Shown here piece by piece: positions 29,679 through 39,087 of a stretch of DNA of 64,000 bases. Each line of letters opens with the position of its first letter. The first letter of the stretch is position 1. This DNA comes from Actinomycetales bacterium. Its GTDB lineage: Bacteria > Actinomycetota > Actinomycetes > Actinomycetales > Dermatophilaceae. The stretch covers positions 186,001 to 250,000 of the forward strand of contig JADJTP010000002.1 in the NCBI GenBank assembly GCA_016711095.1. Reading direction: 5' to 3'. The notes under the pieces were generated by a model, which had not been told where the DNA came from, made no database searches, and was given only the letters and a program-made list of their open reading frames with translations. Made by a program: the position numbers and the translations under genes.

Positions 29679-30995
29679 ATGGACAAGCTCACACGCCGAG
29701 GTTTCCTCGGGCTAGCCGGCGCCGCCGGCGTCGCGACGGGGCTGGCCGCGTGCGCGGGCACCGGCTCCACGGCCACCGGTACAGCCAGCGGCGCCGCCGC
29801 GGGCGGCGGTTCATCCAAGGTCATCTGGTGGAGCAACCACCCCGGCAACTCCAAGGAGGCCGAGCAGAAGATCATCGCCGCCTTCCAACTCGCCAACCCC
29901 GGGATCACTGTCGACCTGCAGGACGGCGGCAAGAACTACGAGGAGCTGGCCCAGAAGTTCAACGGCGCCCTGGCCGGAAACGCCGCCCAACTGCCTGACG
30001 TCATCGTCGCCTCCGATGTCACCTGGTTCAACTTCGCCCTCAACAAGCAACTGGCTGCGGTCGATGACCTCATGGCGGCGGCCGGCCTCAAGACCGACGA
30101 CTATGTCGACGCGCTCTACAGCGACTATCTCTTCAACGGGAAGCACTACGCGCTGCCGTTCGCGCGGTCCACTCCGCTGTTCTACTACAACGCCGAGATG
30201 TGGAAGAACGCCGGGCTGGAAGACCGCGGCCCCAAGACGTGGCAGGAGTTCAAGGAGTGGGCGCCCAAGCTGCAGGCCACGATCGGGTCGGACAAGATCC
30301 CGATCATCCTCGCCGACGGGACGAACTACCTCGACTGGTACTTCCAGAACATGGCCTGGAACTTCGGCGGAGCCTTCTCCAAGGAGTGGACCCCGACGGC
30401 GTCGGACCCGAAGACCATCGAGGCCGGCAAGTTCCTGCAGGAACTCGTCGCGATGAAGGTCGTGAAGTTCTCAAAGACGCCTGAGGCTGACTTCCAGGCC
30501 GGCATCGCCGCCTGCATGCTTCAGTCCACCGGCGCCCTCGGTGGCACGACCAAGAACTCGAAGTTCGCGTTCAAGACCGCCTTCCTTCCTGGCGATGGCA
30601 ACTGCCCGACCGGTGGCGCCGGCGTCGCCATCCCGGCTGGGATCTCCGAGGACCGCAAGAAGAGTGCCATCAAGTTCGTCGAGTTCCTCACGAACACGGC
30701 GAACACGGTGCTGTTCACCCAGGCCACGGGCTATATGCCGGTCCGCAAGTCGGCCCTGGACGATGCGGGGGAGAAGGCCTTCCTGGACAAGAACCCCAAC
30801 TCCAAGGTCGCCGTCGAGCAGCTGGCCAAGACCCGCAGCCAGGACAACGCCCGCGTCCTCGTGCAGGGTGGCGGCGCACGGATCGGCAAGTCGCTGGACC
30901 AAGTTGCCGCCGGTCAGGACGTCGCGTCGGTCTTTGCGGCCCTGGACAAGGAGACCCAAGGGGTCATCGACGCCCAGATCAAGCCGAAGCTCTAG
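29679..30995 (+). CDS. ugpB: Extracellular solute-binding lipoprotein, UgpB-like
   Basis: Substrate-binding lipoprotein of 438 residues. The signal has a twin-arginine start (LTRRGFLGLAGAAG) and a lipobox ending LAAC, so it is likely exported by Tat and anchored by lipid; a Gly/Ala/Ser/Thr linker follows. The core resembles UgpB (PFARSTPLFYYNAEMWKNAG, KTWQEF). UgpB binds glycerol-3-phosphate or glycerophosphocholine; a sugar ligand remains possible. ATG 29679 is preceded by GAAGGGA. A 13-bp hairpin separates it from the ATPase gene and could limit read-through, giving excess binding protein. Confidence 0.82.
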   Translation: MDKLTRRGFLGLAGAAGVATGLAACAGTGSTATGTASGAAAGGGSSKVIWWSNHPGNSKEAEQKIIAAFQLANPGITVDLQDGGKNYEELAQKFNGALAGNAAQLPDVIVASDVTWFNFALNKQLAAVDDLMAAAGLKTDDYVDALYSDYLFNGKHYALPFARSTPLFYYNAEMWKNAGLEDRGPKTWQEFKEWAPKLQATIGSDKIPIILADGTNYLDWYFQNMAWNFGGAFSKEWTPTASDPKTIEAGKFLQELVAMKVVKFSKTPEADFQAGIAACMLQSTGALGGTTKNSKFAFKTAFLPGDGNCPTGGAGVAIPAGISEDRKKSAIKFVEFLTNTANTVLFTQATGYMPVRKSALDDAGEKAFLDKNPNSKVAVEQLAKTRSQDNARVLVQGGGARIGKSLDQVAAGQDVASVFAALDKETQGVIDAQIKPKL

Positions 30996-31010
30996 TCCGC
31001 ACGCGGATCC

Positions 31011-31041
31011 GGTATGCCGCGCGCCCGCCGCGCGGCATACC
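31011..31041. terminator. Intercistronic hairpin built from an inverted GTATGCCG pair
   Basis: GGTATGCCGCGCG (31011-31023) and its exact complement (31029-31041) form a 13-bp stem with a 5-nt loop, between the binding-protein and ATPase genes. It may act as a partial terminator or mRNA stabiliser. Confidence 0.7.
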
Positions 31042-31084
31042 GGGACAGTGTGTCCGTCAGCGCCACCGCAAAGGAGCCCCTCTC

Positions 31085-32170
31085 GTGGCGACCGTCTACT
31101 TCGACAAGGCCAGCCGTCGTTTCACCGCCACTCACCCCCCCGCCGTCGACCAGGTGACTCTCGACATCGCCGACGGTGAGTTCCTCGTGCTTGTCGGCCC
31201 GTCCGGGTGCGGCAAGTCGACGACCCTGCGGATGCTTGCTGGGCTGGAGCCGGTCGACGAGGGCAGGGTGCTCGTCGACGGACATGACCAGAAGGGCGTT
31301 CGTCCCCGGGACCGCGACATCGCGATGGTCTTCCAGAGCTATGCCCTCTATCCCAACATGAGCGCCGCCGAGAACATGGCCTTTGCGTTGCGCAACTTCG
31401 GCGTGAGCAAGGACGAGGCCGACCGACGGGTCGCCGACGCGGCCAAGATCCTCGAGCTGGAGGAGTTGCTGGACCGCAAACCGGGGGCGATGTCAGGCGG
31501 CCAGCGCCAGCGGGTGGCGATGGGGCGTGCGATCGTGCGCAACCCCAAGGTCTTCTGCATGGACGAGCCACTGTCCAATCTCGACGCCAAGCTACGAGTC
31601 TCGACTCGATCGCAGATCGCGGGACTGCAGCGGCGACTGGGCATCACCACCGTCTATGTCACCCACGACCAGGTCGAGGCGATGACCATGGGCCATCGGG
31701 TCGCCGTTCTCAAGGACGGCAAGCTGCAACAGGTCGACACCCCTGCGCGGCTCTATGACCATCCCGTCAACGCGTTCGTCGCCTCGTTTATCGGCTCGCC
31801 GACCATCTTCCTCACCGAGGCCGAGGTGGCCGACGGACATGCCCTGGTGCATGGGATGAGGATCCCGTTGCAGCGCGACGTGGTCGCACGCTGCGGGCCC
31901 AGGGTAACCGTCGGGCTGCGCCCGGAGGCCTGGCGGCTCGTGCCGGCGGGAGTCCCCGATTCGGTTGCCCTCACGGTCGATCTTGTCGAGATCCTCGGCT
32001 CTGAGTCGTTCGTCTACGGCCACCCGGTGGCGGGTGACGAGCGTGAACGCATCACGGTCAAGGTCGACGGGCGCAGCCCGCTGCAGTTGGGCGACGTCGT
32101 ACACGCGAGCCCATCCGGCGAGGTTGTCCATCTCTTTGATGCCACGACCGGGCACTCGCTTCGTGACTGA
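31085..32170 (+). CDS. ugpC: ABC transporter ATP-binding protein, UgpC/MsmX type
   Basis: ATPase subunit of the importer, 361 residues. Walker A GPSGCGKST, Q-loop VFQSYALYPNM, signature MSGGQRQRVAMGRA, Walker B FCMDEPLSNLDAKLR and the switch His in YVTHDQVEA are all intact, and a C-terminal TOBE-like regulatory region follows. GTG 31085 gives the family start (VATVYFDKASRRF). The stop overlaps the phosphodiesterase start. Such ATPases can serve several CUT1 importers. Confidence 0.88.
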   Translation: MATVYFDKASRRFTATHPPAVDQVTLDIADGEFLVLVGPSGCGKSTTLRMLAGLEPVDEGRVLVDGHDQKGVRPRDRDIAMVFQSYALYPNMSAAENMAFALRNFGVSKDEADRRVADAAKILELEELLDRKPGAMSGGQRQRVAMGRAIVRNPKVFCMDEPLSNLDAKLRVSTRSQIAGLQRRLGITTVYVTHDQVEAMTMGHRVAVLKDGKLQQVDTPARLYDHPVNAFVASFIGSPTIFLTEAEVADGHALVHGMRIPLQRDVVARCGPRVTVGLRPEAWRLVPAGVPDSVALTVDLVEILGSESFVYGHPVAGDERERITVKVDGRSPLQLGDVVHASPSGEVVHLFDATTGHSLRD

Positions 32171-33095
32171 CGCGGCGCCGCGGGGGGACCCGGCGGAGCG
32201 GGGAGACCGGGGCTACCCACGGGGGGGACTGTCCCACGGAGTCGACGTCCAGGGGCACCGGGGCGCCCGCGGCCTCGTGCCCGAGAACACCGTCGCGGGC
32301 TTTCGCGCGGCCATCGACGCCGGCTGCACGGGAGTCGAGCTCGACGTTCGGCTGACCGCCGACGGCGAGGTGGTGGTGTGGCACGACCCCACCCTGCAGG
32401 ACGACAAGTGCGTGTGTGAGGGCGCCGACCTCGTCGGGGCGCGCATCGACGCGCTGACCCTCGAGCAACTGCGCACCGTGGACGTCGGCAGTCGCACCCT
32501 CGCGGCATACCCTAGGCAACGGGCCGTCCCGGGGGCGCGGATCGTCACCCTCGCTGAGCTCTTCACGGAGTGTTCGGACGCCGGCGAGCTCTGGTGGACG
32601 ATCGAGGTGAAGGTCGATCCGACTGACCCACGTGAGGTGGCCACGCGGCCGACCCTCGTGGAGCGGGTCGTCGAGGTGATCCACGCCAGCGGGGTCGCCG
32701 ACCGCAGCTTCGTGCATTCCTTCGACTGGGCGGTGCTGCAGTTGGCGCAGCAGCTCGACGCCACCCTGCTGTGCTCAGCACTGGCCGTCATCGGCCACAC
32801 CTACGCACCCGGCAGCCCGTGGCTGGGCACCCTGCGATGGGAGGACCATGGGTCCGACCTCCCAGCGGCGGCGGCGGCGCTCGGGGCGAGCGTCCTGTCG
32901 CCGCATTTCCTCTTGTGCACGCCGGATCTGGTGGCCCGCTCGCACGAGCTGGGCCTAGCCGTCCTGCCGTGGACGGTGAACTCCGCGCAGGACGTGCGCC
33001 GGGTGATCGGCGCCGGGGTCGACGGGCTGGTCACCGACGTGCCGGACGAGGTGCTTGCCCTGATGGCCGACAGCCGTTTACCCGGTCTGCCCTGA
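32163..33095 (+). CDS. ugpQ: Glycerophosphodiester phosphodiesterase
   Basis: Hydrolyses glycerophosphodiesters to glycerol-3-phosphate and an alcohol; 310 residues. The GDPD signature is complete: GHRGARGLVPENTVAGF, then the metal ligands in GVELDVRLTADG and VVWHDP. GTG 32163 overlaps the ATPase stop (GTGACTGA) and gives an N-terminal Gly/Pro-rich ~35 residues before the barrel. No signal peptide is visible, so it acts inside the cell on imported substrate. Its place as last gene of the transporter operon is the main argument for a ugp system. Confidence 0.88.
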   Translation: MTDAAPRGDPAERGDRGYPRGGLSHGVDVQGHRGARGLVPENTVAGFRAAIDAGCTGVELDVRLTADGEVVVWHDPTLQDDKCVCEGADLVGARIDALTLEQLRTVDVGSRTLAAYPRQRAVPGARIVTLAELFTECSDAGELWWTIEVKVDPTDPREVATRPTLVERVVEVIHASGVADRSFVHSFDWAVLQLAQQLDATLLCSALAVIGHTYAPGSPWLGTLRWEDHGSDLPAAAAALGASVLSPHFLLCTPDLVARSHELGLAVLPWTVNSAQDVRRVIGAGVDGLVTDVPDEVLALMADSRLPGLP

Positions 33096-33129
33096 CCGCC
33101 ATAGGTAACTGCTGGCGGCGCCCCTCCCG

Positions 33130-33384
33130 TAGAATCGTCGGACAGGCGTCGACCCGGCCATCACCGGCGAGCCTCCGGAAGAACGGCTCGACCCTCGGGT
33201 CGCGTCCACTAGACCCGGACGGGTTGGCCCGTCACAGCCAGCGCAAGCGGTCGTATGCCGCTCACGCGTCAGCGCGGTTTGACCAGGGCGGTTTGACCGC
33301 AGCGGCGTGGCACGGCATACGGCAAGCGAGGTGGTACCGCGGTGCCCCGGGAGCTTCCCGGCGCGTCGTCCTCGCACGACCAGG
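33130..33384 (+). promoter_or_regulatory. T-box leader of ileS (isoleucine)
   Basis: The T-box core AGGTGGTACCGCGG is at 33329-33342; TGGT (33332-33335) would pair with the ACCA end of uncharged tRNA-Ile. The specifier AUC lies at 33160-33162 in a short Stem I (CCGG-CCATCA-CCGG) followed by the conserved-looking GAGCCTCCGGAAGAAC. A further stem is GACGGG-TTGG-CCCGTC. GCGAGG (33326-33331) can pair with CCTCGC (33370-33375) to close the antisequestrator/antiterminator. The short Stem I matches the actinobacterial ileS class, which usually acts on translation. Uncharged tRNA-Ile should raise ileS expression. Confidence 0.88.
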
Positions 33385-33432
33385 AGCCGCTGACCCGGCA
33401 CACCGACGAGCGAGATGAGCAGGAGAGCGACA

Positions 33433-36400
33433 GTGGTCTATCCAAAGGCCAGCACCAACCCCGACGCCACCGGTGTGCCCCCGACCCCCCGCTTTCCCGA
33501 GATCGAGGAACGCGTCCTCGCCTATTGGGCCGAGGACCGCACCTTCGAGGCATCGGTGGCGGCGCGGGAGGCCGGGGAGCAGGGTGCGAACGAGTTCGTC
33601 TTCTATGACGGACCGCCGTTCGCCAACGGGCTCCCGCACTATGGCCACCTGCTGACCGGCTATGTCAAGGACATCGTGCCGCGGTATCAGACGATGCGAG
33701 GGCGTCGGGTCGAACGCCGTTTCGGGTGGGACACTCACGGCCTTCCCGCTGAGCTCGAGGCCATGCGCCAGCTCGGGATGAAGACCAAGCAAGACATCGT
33801 CGACCTCGGCATCGGTGAGTTCAACGAGACCTGCCGCCGCTCGGTGCTCACCTACACCAAAGACTGGGAGGACTACGTCACCCGCCAGGCGCGGTGGGTC
33901 GACTTCGACAACGACTACAAGACCATGAACGCGACGTTCATGGAGTCGGTGATCTGGGCCTTCAAGCAACTCCACGACAAGGGACTGGCCTACGAGGGCT
34001 TCCGCATCTTGCCCTACTGCTGGAACGACCAGACGCCGCTGTCCAACCATGAGCTGCGGATGGACGACGACATCTATCAGAACCGTCAGGACCCGGCCGT
34101 CACCGTCGGCTATCGGCTCGACACGGGAGAGCACGCTCTCATCTGGACGACGACCCCTTGGACCCTGCCGTCGAACATGGGTGTCGCCGTGCACCCGGAC
34201 GTCGACTACGTGGTCGTCGACGGCGACAAGGACGGCGACGGCAACCGGTACCTGCTCGCGCAGGCGCGGCTGGCGGCATACGCGCGAGAGCTCGGGGACG
34301 ACGCGGCCGAACGGATCGTCGCCCGCTACAAGGGATCCGAGCTCGTCGGGCGGCGCTACACCCCACCCTTCTCCTACTACCAGGGGTATGCCGGCGCGCA
34401 CCAGATCTCGGCGGCCGACTTCGTGACGACCGAGGACGGCACCGGGCTGGTCCACATGTCACCGGGCTTCGGCGAGGACGACAAGGCCGTCCTCGACGTG
34501 CTGGGAGTCGAGACCGTCGTTCCGGTCGGACCGGACGGGCGTTTCACCTTGCCGGTGACCGACTTCGAGGGAATGCACGTCTTCGACGCCAACTCGTTCG
34601 TGATCGACCACCTGCGTGCTCGCACGCGCCTGGACGCCGGCCACGCCGGGGCAGAGCCTTCGGGCGTGGGCTCGAGCACCCCCGGCACGCTCCTGGTGCG
34701 CCGCGAGAGCTATGACCACTCGTATCCGCATTGCTGGCGCTGCCGCGAGCCGCTCATCTACATGGCGGTGTCGAGCTGGTTCGTTGCCGTGACTCAGTTC
34801 AAGGACCGGATGCTCGAGCTCAACGCGCAGATCGAGTGGACCCCCGAACACATCAAGGACGGCCAGTTCGGCAAGTGGCTGGCCAACGCCCGCGACTGGT
34901 CGGTGTCGCGAAACCGCTTCTGGGGCAGCCCGATCCCCGTCTGGAAGTCCGACGACCCGGCCTTTCCGCGGATCGATGTCTATGGGAGTTTCGCCGAGCT
35001 CGAGCGTGACTTCGGCCGGGTGCCGCGCAACGCCCTCGGCGAGCCGGACCTGCACCGTCCCTTCGTCGACGAGCTCACCCGACCCAACCCTGACGACCCG
35101 CGACCTGAGGGCCAACGCTCGACGATGCGCCGCGTCGAGGACGTGCTCGACGTGTGGTTCGACTCCGGGTCGATGCCCTTCGCCCAGGTGCACTATCCGT
35201 TTGAGAGCGCCGAGTGGTTCGAGCATCACTACCCGGGGGACTTCATCGTCGAATACATCGGTCAGACCCGGGGCTGGTTCTACACCCTGCATGTGCTGGC
35301 AACGGCCCTGTTCGATCGTCCGGCCTTCCGGGCGTGCGTGAGCCACGGGATCGTCCTGGGCAGCGACGGCCAGAAGATGAGCAAGTCGCTGCGCAACTAC
35401 CCGGCAGTCTCCGAGGTCTTCGACCGCGACGGCGCCGATGCGATGAGGTGGTTCCTCATGTCCAGTCCGATCCTGCGAGGCGGCAATCTCGTGGTTACCG
35501 AACAGGGCATCCGCGACGGCGTCCGCCAAGTCATGATCCCGCTGTGGAACGCGTGGTACTTCTTCGCGCTCTACGCCGAGGCCGCCCGGGGTGGCGCCGG
35601 CTATGCCGCCGGCACCGTCGACACGCGCTCCGCATCGGGCGAACCATCGAGTGTCCTGGACCGCTACCTGATGGCCAAGCTGCGCGAGTTCGTGCAGACC
35701 ATGCAGGCCCAGCTCGACGCCTACGAGATCGCGGCGGCCTGTGACACGACGCGCGGCTTCCTGGACGTGCTCACGAACTGGTACATACGACGTTCTCGGG
35801 ATCGTTTCTGGGACAGCGACAATTCCATGGCGCCGACGACGACCGCAGCCTTCGACACCCTCTATACGGCCCTTGAGGTGCTCACCCGGACGGTCGCCCC
35901 GCTGCTGCCGCTGATGAGCGAAGAGATCTGGCGCGGACTGACCGGCGGCCGATCCGTGCACTTGACCGACTGGCCAGACGTCGAGGCCCTGCCGGCCGAC
36001 CACGATCTCGTGGCGGCGATGGACCGGGCCCGCGAGGTGTGTTCGGCCGCGTCGGCGCTGCGCAAGGCTGACGGCCTGCGAGCCCGGCTCCCGCTGGCCG
36101 CACTCACCGTGGTCACCCCCGACAGCTCAGCGCTGCACAGCTTTTCGTCCATCATCGCTGACGAGGTCAACGTCCGGACGGTCGTTATCTGCGACCTTGA
36201 CGACGCCCACCACGGCGACTTCGGCGTCCAGAAGCGGCTGTCGGTCAACGCCCGCGCCGCCGGACCTCGCCTCGGCAAGGATGTGCAGGTCGCGATCAAG
36301 GCCGCCAAGGCGGGGGACTGGACCAACCTCGACGACGGCACCGTCACCGCGGGCGGGATTGCGCTGCACGACGGCGAGTATGCCGTCGAGATGGTCGTCG

Positions 36401-36765
36401 CCGACTCTGCTGACGGTGCGAGCCGCGCCGTCGGGCTGTTGCCGGGGGGAGGCTTCGTCGTGCTCGACACCGAAGTGACCAGCGAGCTGGCCATCGAGGG
36501 CGTCGCCAACGACCTGGTGCGGGCGGTCCAACAGACCCGGCGTGAGGCCGGGCTGGACATCTCCGACCGGATCTCGCTGTCGCTGGCCGGTGCCGAGCTC
36601 ATGCAACGTGCCGCGCACGAGCACCGCGAGCGGCTGATGGCCGAGACCCTCGCCGAGCACCTGAGCGTCGCGACCCACATCGAGGACCTGGAGCTGGTCG
36701 TGGGCACGGTCGAGACCACTGTCGGCGACGGACTCCCGGTGCGGGTGAAGGTGACCAAGCGATGA
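33433..36765 (+). CDS. ileS: Isoleucyl-tRNA synthetase
   Basis: Charges tRNA-Ile; 1110 residues, the long actinobacterial/eukaryote-like form. The class I signatures are PHYGH (HIGH equivalent) in FANGLPHYGHLLTG and KMSKS in GQKMSKSLRNYP; the CP1 editing insertion and anticodon domain follow (YIRRSRDRFW). GTG 33433 is chosen because AGGAGAG lies 7 nt ahead and the family begins at VVYPKAS; ATG 33415 is in frame but lacks a ribosome site. Expression is predicted to depend on the T-box leader. The stop overlaps the next start (ATGA). Confidence 0.96.
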   Translation: MVYPKASTNPDATGVPPTPRFPEIEERVLAYWAEDRTFEASVAAREAGEQGANEFVFYDGPPFANGLPHYGHLLTGYVKDIVPRYQTMRGRRVERRFGWDTHGLPAELEAMRQLGMKTKQDIVDLGIGEFNETCRRSVLTYTKDWEDYVTRQARWVDFDNDYKTMNATFMESVIWAFKQLHDKGLAYEGFRILPYCWNDQTPLSNHELRMDDDIYQNRQDPAVTVGYRLDTGEHALIWTTTPWTLPSNMGVAVHPDVDYVVVDGDKDGDGNRYLLAQARLAAYARELGDDAAERIVARYKGSELVGRRYTPPFSYYQGYAGAHQISAADFVTTEDGTGLVHMSPGFGEDDKAVLDVLGVETVVPVGPDGRFTLPVTDFEGMHVFDANSFVIDHLRARTRLDAGHAGAEPSGVGSSTPGTLLVRRESYDHSYPHCWRCREPLIYMAVSSWFVAVTQFKDRMLELNAQIEWTPEHIKDGQFGKWLANARDWSVSRNRFWGSPIPVWKSDDPAFPRIDVYGSFAELERDFGRVPRNALGEPDLHRPFVDELTRPNPDDPRPEGQRSTMRRVEDVLDVWFDSGSMPFAQVHYPFESAEWFEHHYPGDFIVEYIGQTRGWFYTLHVLATALFDRPAFRACVSHGIVLGSDGQKMSKSLRNYPAVSEVFDRDGADAMRWFLMSSPILRGGNLVVTEQGIRDGVRQVMIPLWNAWYFFALYAEAARGGAGYAAGTVDTRSASGEPSSVLDRYLMAKLREFVQTMQAQLDAYEIAAACDTTRGFLDVLTNWYIRRSRDRFWDSDNSMAPTTTAAFDTLYTALEVLTRTVAPLLPLMSEEIWRGLTGGRSVHLTDWPDVEALPADHDLVAAMDRAREVCSAASALRKADGLRARLPLAALTVVTPDSSALHSFSSIIADEVNVRTVVICDLDDAHHGDFGVQKRLSVNARAAGPRLGKDVQVAIKAAKAGDWTNLDDGTVTAGGIALHDGEYAVEMVVADSADGASRAVGLLPGGGFVVLDTEVTSELAIEGVANDLVRAVQQTRREAGLDISDRISLSLAGAELMQRAAHEHRERLMAETLAEHLSVATHIEDLELVVGTVETTVGDGLPVRVKVTKR

Positions 36766-37280
36766 GCCCAGCCGAGATCCGTCTCGCGACGGAACACGAT
36801 GTGGAGGCGGTCGTCGAGGTCGGCCGACGTGCCTGGCCGGTCGTCTACGGCCCGATCGCGGGTGAGGACTACGTCCAGATGGGCCTGGCCAAATGGTGGA
36901 CCGTCGAGGCGACCCGCCCGCTGGTCGAGGCCGGGAAGGCCACCGTGGCCGAGGTGGACGGCGAGCTCGTGGCGGTGGCGGTCGTCGGGCCCCTACACGG
37001 CGACCTCGTCCTGTTTCGGCTCTATGTGATCCCGGAGTTTCAGGGCCAGGGGATCGGCTCGCTGCTCATCCACGACGTGTTTGAACGCGCTCGTCAGGCC
37101 GGACACCGGATCATCCGGCTGTCCTACCTCGACGGCAACGAGGGCGCGGCCGCCTTCTATCGCGGCTTCGGCTTCCTCGAGTCGCACCGCGAGGCGACTG
37201 GGCTCGGCATACCCGACTCGGTGTGGGTCGTTCGCCATCTGTGGGAACCGCTGCCTGACGGGCTGGAGGCCCCCGAATGA
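36762..37280 (+). CDS. GNAT-family N-acetyltransferase
   Basis: Acetyltransferase of 172 residues with the acetyl-CoA site LYVIPEFQGQGIGSLLIHDV and the terminal AAFYRGFGFLESHRE. Acceptor unknown. It sits between ileS and folC with ATGA overlaps on both sides, so it belongs to this housekeeping operon. Confidence 0.87.
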   Translation: MSPAEIRLATEHDVEAVVEVGRRAWPVVYGPIAGEDYVQMGLAKWWTVEATRPLVEAGKATVAEVDGELVAVAVVGPLHGDLVLFRLYVIPEFQGQGIGSLLIHDVFERARQAGHRIIRLSYLDGNEGAAAFYRGFGFLESHREATGLGIPDSVWVVRHLWEPLPDGLEAPE

Positions 37281-38641
37281 ACCGCCCGACGGTGGACCCG
37301 GCGCTCGCCGGGAGGCTGCGCGAGATCGAGGGCGAGATCCTCGGCCGTGCTCCTGAACACGATGTCGTCCCCACGCTGGAGCGAGTAGCCGCCGTGATGG
37401 AGTTGCTCGGCGACCCGCACCGCGCGTTCCGGGTCATCCACGTCACCGGCACCAACGGCAAGACGTCGACGACCCGGATCATCGAGTCGCTGTGTCGAGA
37501 ACACGGCCTGCGAACCGGGCGTTTCACCTCACCCCACCTGCATTCGATGACCGAGAGGATCGCCATCGACGGCGAGCCGGTCGGCGCGCAGGTGCTGCTC
37601 GATACGTGGGCCGAGATCGCGCCCATCATCGACATCGTCGACGTCCGATCGGCCGAGACAGGGGCAGGGCGGATGACCTTCTTCGAGGTCCTCGTCGTGC
37701 TGGCCTTCGCGATCTTCGCCGACGCTCCCGTCGACGTGGCCGTCGTCGAAGTCGGGATGGGTGGCACCTGGGACGCCACGAACGTCGCCGACGGCGACGT
37801 GGCCGTGCTCACCCCGATCGACATCGACCACACCCGATTCCTCGGCAGCAGCGTCGAGGCGATCGCCACCGAGAAGGTCGGCATCATCAAGGCCGGCGCC
37901 GTCGCCCTCACCAGCGTCCAACACCAGGAGGTCGCCGACCTCGTCGCCGACCACTGTGAGCGGGTCGGTGCCCGCCGGTATGCCGCCGAAGAGGACTTCG
38001 CGGTCACGGCGCGCGAAGTCGCCGTCGGCGGGCAGTTGCTGTCATTGCGTGGAATCGCCGGCGAGTATCCCGAGGTCTTCCTGCCGCTACACGGAGAGCA
38101 TCAGTCGAACAACGCCCTTCTCGCGGTGGCTGCCGTCGAGGCGTTCCTCGGTGGGGCGCAGCGGCCGCTGGACCCCGAGGTCGTGCGCGCCGGATTGGCG
38201 GCGGTGACGTCACCGGGACGTTTGGAAGTCGTGCGCCGATCCCCGACCATCCTCGTCGACGCCGCCCACAACCCGCACGGGGCAGCCGCCCTGCGTGAGG
38301 CGCTCGCAGATGCGTTCTCGTTCGCTCGGTTGGTCGGTATCGTCGCGATCTTCCAGGACAAGGACGCCGCGACGATCCTGGAGCTGCTCGAGCCGGCCTT
38401 GGACCACGTCGTCGTCACCCGTAACACGTCGCCGAGGTCCATGAACCCTGCGCTGCTCGGCGAGATCGCCTCGGAGATCTTCGGGTCCGATCGGGTGTCG
38501 GTGGTGCCTGCCCTGCCCGATGCCATCGAAGAGGCGCTGGCCCTTGCCGAGCAGGACGGTCTGGGTGGCGGAGTCATCGCGACCGGCTCGATCGTCACCG
38601 CGGCGGACGTGCGTGCCCTGCTGGGGGTGACCGACGCATGA
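37277..38641 (+). CDS. folC: Bifunctional dihydrofolate/folylpolyglutamate synthase
   Basis: Adds glutamate to dihydropteroate and to folates; 454 residues, cytoplasmic. P-loop VTGTNGKTSTTR near residue 55, the Mur-ligase-like GRFTSPHLHSMTERI, EVGMGGTWDATN, and the C-terminal VDAAHNPHGAAAL are all typical. Coupled by ATGA to both neighbours. Confidence 0.95.
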   Translation: MNRPTVDPALAGRLREIEGEILGRAPEHDVVPTLERVAAVMELLGDPHRAFRVIHVTGTNGKTSTTRIIESLCREHGLRTGRFTSPHLHSMTERIAIDGEPVGAQVLLDTWAEIAPIIDIVDVRSAETGAGRMTFFEVLVVLAFAIFADAPVDVAVVEVGMGGTWDATNVADGDVAVLTPIDIDHTRFLGSSVEAIATEKVGIIKAGAVALTSVQHQEVADLVADHCERVGARRYAAEEDFAVTAREVAVGGQLLSLRGIAGEYPEVFLPLHGEHQSNNALLAVAAVEAFLGGAQRPLDPEVVRAGLAAVTSPGRLEVVRRSPTILVDAAHNPHGAAALREALADAFSFARLVGIVAIFQDKDAATILELLEPALDHVVVTRNTSPRSMNPALLGEIASEIFGSDRVSVVPALPDAIEEALALAEQDGLGGGVIATGSIVTAADVRALLGVTDA

Positions 38642-39087
38642 GCGCGGGCGCCAACATGGGAATTCGCGCCGGACTTGTCTTCTACGGCACCCTCGGCAAG
38701 TTCACCTGGCGGATGTGCGCTGCCGTCCTGGTCGCGCAGTCGATAGCCGTCTTCTTCGGTGCTCTGGTCGCGCGCGGTATCGCTGTGGCCGACAGCAGCG
38801 GCCCGGCCACGGCATACCTGCTCGTCGGCAGTGCCCTGGCCGTGATGTGCATCGTCGCGGCGGGTCTCATGCGCACGGCCTACGGCGTGGCCGTGGGCTG
38901 GGCGATCCAGGTGGCGACTTTCGCGTCGGCGGTCGTCGTGCCGATGATGGCGATCGTGGGGGTGATCTTCGGGGCACTGTGGGTCCTCTGCCTCGTCCAG
39001 GGACACCGCGTCGACGAGGTCCAGCGAGGCATGTCTCACGCCGATCCTCAGGGGCCACCGGCACCGGATGGCGATCCTGCCCCCTAG
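38638..39087 (+). CDS. DUF4233 membrane protein
   Basis: Small membrane protein of 149 residues with four hydrophobic segments (for example CAAVLVAQSIAVFFGALVA and MMAIVGVIFGALWVLCLVQG). The family DUF4233 has no known function; its place between folC and ndk is conserved in actinobacteria. The N-terminal RAGLVFYGTLGKFTWR and the end segment LWVLCLVQGHRVD are the recognisable parts. Its TAG stop is part of the predicted ndk -10 element. Confidence 0.85.
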   Translation: MSAGANMGIRAGLVFYGTLGKFTWRMCAAVLVAQSIAVFFGALVARGIAVADSSGPATAYLLVGSALAVMCIVAAGLMRTAYGVAVGWAIQVATFASAVVVPMMAIVGVIFGALWVLCLVQGHRVDEVQRGMSHADPQGPPAPDGDPAP

